Source of the DNA: Mycobacterium asiaticum
GTDB taxonomy: Bacteria; Actinomycetota; Actinomycetes; Mycobacteriales; Mycobacteriaceae
Assembly (NCBI RefSeq): GCF_001673365.1
Contig: NZ_LZLS01000171.1
Coordinates: 1-39,474, forward strand
Direction: 5' to 3'
Length of the DNA: 39,474 bases
Shown here piece after piece: positions 39,261 through 39,474 of this stretch. The notes beneath the pieces are model-generated. The model saw only the letters and a program-made list of their open reading frames with translations, had not been told where the DNA came from and did no database searches. Every line of letters begins with the position of its first letter. Within the stretch, counting starts at the first letter, position 1. Both the position numbers and the translations under genes were made by a program.

Positions 39261-39474
39261 CCCCTCGTCCCCTCTCAACTGGTTCAGGTGCTTTCAGTGA
39301 GTTTCATATGAGTCTGACGACCGCTGCTTGGCAAATTCTTGGAAGGGCAAACCTGCAGCTCAGGGGTGGAAAATACGGCGTTGAACGCACGACTGAGCCG
39401 GCGCCGCAACGGGGTAAAAAACGATTGGGCGCCGGCGATCGGGAGAAGTCAGGCGGCGACGGCGGGGGAGTTTG
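39261..39474. promoter_or_regulatory. Upstream region of the amino-ketone lipid operon
   Basis: These 214 bases precede the first gene of the operon and hold no convincing coding frame. On the minus strand, TTGCCA followed after 17 bases by TCATAT is a weak promoter candidate. A TATTTT further upstream (39370-39375) is a -10-like alternative. A perfect 9-bp inverted repeat, GCCGGCGCC (39397-39405) and GGCGCCGGC (39428-39436), encloses an A-rich loop and could be a terminator of an upstream gene or a regulator site. The upstream neighbour lies outside the window. Confidence 0.4.

Overview
The window looks like chromosomal DNA of a mycobacterium, most likely a non-tuberculous species. It is GC-rich and codes for families typical of that genus: an MmpL transporter, a fatty acyl-AMP ligase, type I polyketide synthases (PKS), a wax ester synthase/diacylglycerol acyltransferase and a class III cyclase-ATPase. 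A GH16 glucanase and a muconolactone-isomerase-like protein closely resemble the M. tuberculosis Rv0315/Rv0316 pair as I remember it. Several genes appear to start at or next to a TANNNT -10 box with no room for a ribosome binding site, the leaderless pattern common in mycobacteria. No tRNA, rRNA, CRISPR array, insertion sequence or phage gene was seen.

Left part (about 1-11,300). A perfect 30-bp inverted repeat precedes a small conserved hypothetical gene. It is followed by a four-gene minus-strand operon: a flavin-dependent halogenase-like enzyme, a KS-AT-DH-KR-ACP polyketide synthase, and an ABC exporter (ATPase and permease). A cation/proton antiporter diverges from its promoter. This reads as a compact locus that makes, tailors and exports a polyketide, possibly halogenated.

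Middle part (about 11,300-28,650). Here are an SRPBCC protein, a large zinc-ribbon/cyclase/AAA signalling protein, and a SufR-like regulator divergent from a hemerythrin-DUF2249 protein across a perfect palindrome. Next come an enolase-superfamily gene with a 40-residue remnant of a carboxymuconolactone-decarboxylase-like gene just upstream, a DUF3060 membrane protein, a zinc-less MDR oxidoreductase, the GH16/isomerase region, and a PAP2-diacylglycerol-kinase fusion. An AraC regulator diverges from a cupin-WS/DGAT-methyltransferase set, and a lipoprotein follows.

Right part (about 28,600-39,474). A five-gene minus-strand operon holds a TauD-like Fe(II)/2-oxoglutarate oxygenase, an MmpL transporter with a C-terminal FHA domain, a fatty acyl-AMP ligase, a free acyl carrier protein, and a KS-AT-ACP polyketide synthase ending in a PLP-dependent alpha-oxoamine synthase. 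Family logic predicts activation of a fatty acid, transfer to the carrier protein, malonyl extension, and decarboxylative release with an amino acid to give an amino-ketone (sphingoid-like or hydroxypyrrole-like) lipid that MmpL exports. This is the strongest candidate for an undescribed system; the halogenase/PKS/ABC locus is second.
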